Source of the DNA: an archaeon
GTDB taxonomy: Archaea > Iainarchaeota > Iainarchaeia > Iainarchaeales > CSSED10-239
Direction: 5' to 3'
NCBI GenBank assembly: GCA_029557995.1
Contig: JAKQHQ010000018.1
Coordinates: forward strand, 1 to 5,553
DNA length: 5,553 nt
Shown: piece by piece, positions 4,568-5,553 of the stretch
How the letters are laid out: every line of letters begins with the position of its first letter
Position numbering within the stretch: position 1 is the first letter of the stretch
The notes under the pieces: generated by a model
Told to the model about the DNA's origin: nothing
What the model saw: the letters and a program-made list of their open reading frames with translations, nothing else
Database searches by the model: none
Position numbers and translations under genes: made by a program

Positions 4568-5553
4568 TAAAAACATTAGATAGCAAGACAATTGCCCTGA
4601 TAAGCGCAGGGGAGGTGATTGAAAGCCCAGCAGATGTCCTAAAAGAGCTTATTGAAAACTCCATAGATGCTGGTGCTAAGTCAGTTTCAATCACAATCAA
4701 AAACTCTGGGCTGGATTTGATTGAAGTGAAAGACGATGGTCTTGGGATTTCAAGACAAGACCTTCCTCTTGCAATAGAGAGGCATGCTACAAGCAAGCTT
4801 GAAAAGATTGACGATCTATACAGTTTAGACACATTTGGTTTTCGTGGCGAGGCACTAGCAAGCATTAACGCAATAAGCAAGCTTACCATCTCATCTTCAG
4901 ACAACGATTTAGGGTTTGGCTACCTCCTTGAAGACAACAAGGTAAGCAAAAGTCAGCTTTCCAAAGGCACAATAGTTTCAGTCAATAACTTATTTTACAA
5001 TGTGCCTGTTAGAAAGAAATTCTTAAAATCAAATGCATCTGAGTTTTCCAAGCTTTACACAACCTTCCTTGAGTTTGTGCTTCTAAACCCAGACCTCAGA
5101 TTTCAATTCCTCTCTGAAAAGAAAAACGAGGTTTATGCAAAGACAACAAGGGAGGGAAGATATGTTCAGGTTTTTGGCAAAGACATACTTTTTAAAACAA
5201 CAAAGTTAAACATCACAAACCAATTTTTTTCGCTTAACGGGATTATCTGCAAGCCAACAAACTATTTCTATTTTCCAAGTAATTTTTTATATATCAACAG
5301 GCGTCCTGTCTATAGCCAGCAGATAAGCAAGGCAGTAGCAGATTGCTATAAGGATTATCTAATGATACAGCAAAAGCCGTTTTTTGTTTTGTTTTTTGAG
5401 CTTGACAAAAAGGCAATAGACATTAATGTTCATCCAAAGAAAAGGACAGTAAAAATTCAAAACGAGTTTGTGCTTCTTGCTAATTTAAAAGAAGAGCTTA
5501 AAGCCGTCTTATTCAAGGACGACAAGAAAGAGCACTTGCAAGAGCCAATCACA
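4564..5553 (+). CDS. mutL: DNA mismatch repair protein MutL, 3' end cut by the window edge
   Basis: MutL couples mismatch recognition by MutS to strand removal, using ATP-driven dimerisation of its N-terminal GHKL domain. The 330 visible residues cover that domain and most or all of the transducer domain. The ATP site shows ISAGEVIESPADVLKELIEN (13-32), with E28 as the catalytic glutamate and N32 binding Mg-ATP. It continues with DDGLGI (57-62), the lid segment RHATSKL (73-79), GFRGEAL (92-98) and GTIVSVNNLFYNVPVRKKFL (135-154). The transducer domain carries YINRRPV (243-249) and INVHPKKRTVKI (287-298), whose K293 aligns with the catalytic lysine of E. coli MutL. The C-terminal dimerisation region is outside the window, so it cannot be said whether the endonuclease motif DQHAxxERxxYE is present. 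The ATG overlaps the mutS stop by four bases and has no clear ribosome site, so translational coupling is likely. Confidence 0.95.
   Translation, partial: MIKTLDSKTIALISAGEVIESPADVLKELIENSIDAGAKSVSITIKNSGLDLIEVKDDGLGISRQDLPLAIERHATSKLEKIDDLYSLDTFGFRGEALASINAISKLTISSSDNDLGFGYLLEDNKVSKSQLSKGTIVSVNNLFYNVPVRKKFLKSNASEFSKLYTTFLEFVLLNPDLRFQFLSEKKNEVYAKTTREGRYVQVFGKDILFKTTKLNITNQFFSLNGIICKPTNYFYFPSNFLYINRRPVYSQQISKAVADCYKDYLMIQQKPFFVLFFELDKKAIDINVHPKKRTVKIQNEFVLLANLKEELKAVLFKDDKKEHLQEPIT

Noticed and set aside
4497..4904. Antisense open frame across the mutS-mutL junction
   Set aside because: It opposes two well-supported genes and has no recognisable domain. The composition of the mutL coding strand explains it.

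Overview
The window most likely comes from an AT-rich archaeon, probably a DPANN-type lineage such as Woesearchaeota or Pacearchaeota; that lineage is a guess from style, not a proof. Three things show that it is archaeal. There is a TFE (TFIIE-alpha) transcription factor gene. There is an archaeal Trm56 tRNA methylase gene. An initiator tRNA carries the archaeal A1:U72 pair and three G:C pairs in the anticodon stem. The tRNA genes encode no CCA, and T-rich tracts follow them. Arginine codons are mostly AGA/AGG, and intergenic DNA is very AT-rich.

Layout from left to right: 1-344 has no convincing gene. It holds a pair of GTAATTAC palindromes spaced 20 bp apart, two adjacent inverted repeats followed by a T6 tract (a candidate small structured RNA or terminator), and the T7 terminator of the next tRNA. 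The initiator tRNA-Met lies on the minus strand at 345-419. Its leader region, 420-589, also holds the 3' flank of tfe and a perfect 20-bp A/T palindrome. tfe (590-1168) and trm56 (1221-1763) are both on the minus strand, in transcription order trm56 then tfe. A short divergent promoter region (1764-1828) separates them from a plus-strand cluster of tRNA-Lys(UUU), tRNA-Lys(CUU) and tRNA-Phe(GAA). Thirty-three bases after tRNA-Phe begins mutS (2096-4567), which overlaps mutL (4564 to the window end, 3'-truncated by the edge) by an ATGA.

The functions fall into two groups. The left and middle are core information processing: transcription initiation (TFE), tRNA genes, and a methylase that modifies C56 of tRNA, a base present in the T-loop of all four tRNAs here. 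The right side is a complete MutS and a partial MutL of the bacterial mismatch-repair type. This system is patchy in archaea and is commonly thought to have been acquired from bacteria. I see no CRISPR array, transposon, toxin-antitoxin or defence system. The main points of interest are the MutSL pair in an archaeal context next to tRNA genes without an obvious promoter of its own, a displaced zinc-ligand cysteine in TFE, and the unexplained structured DNA at 20-250.
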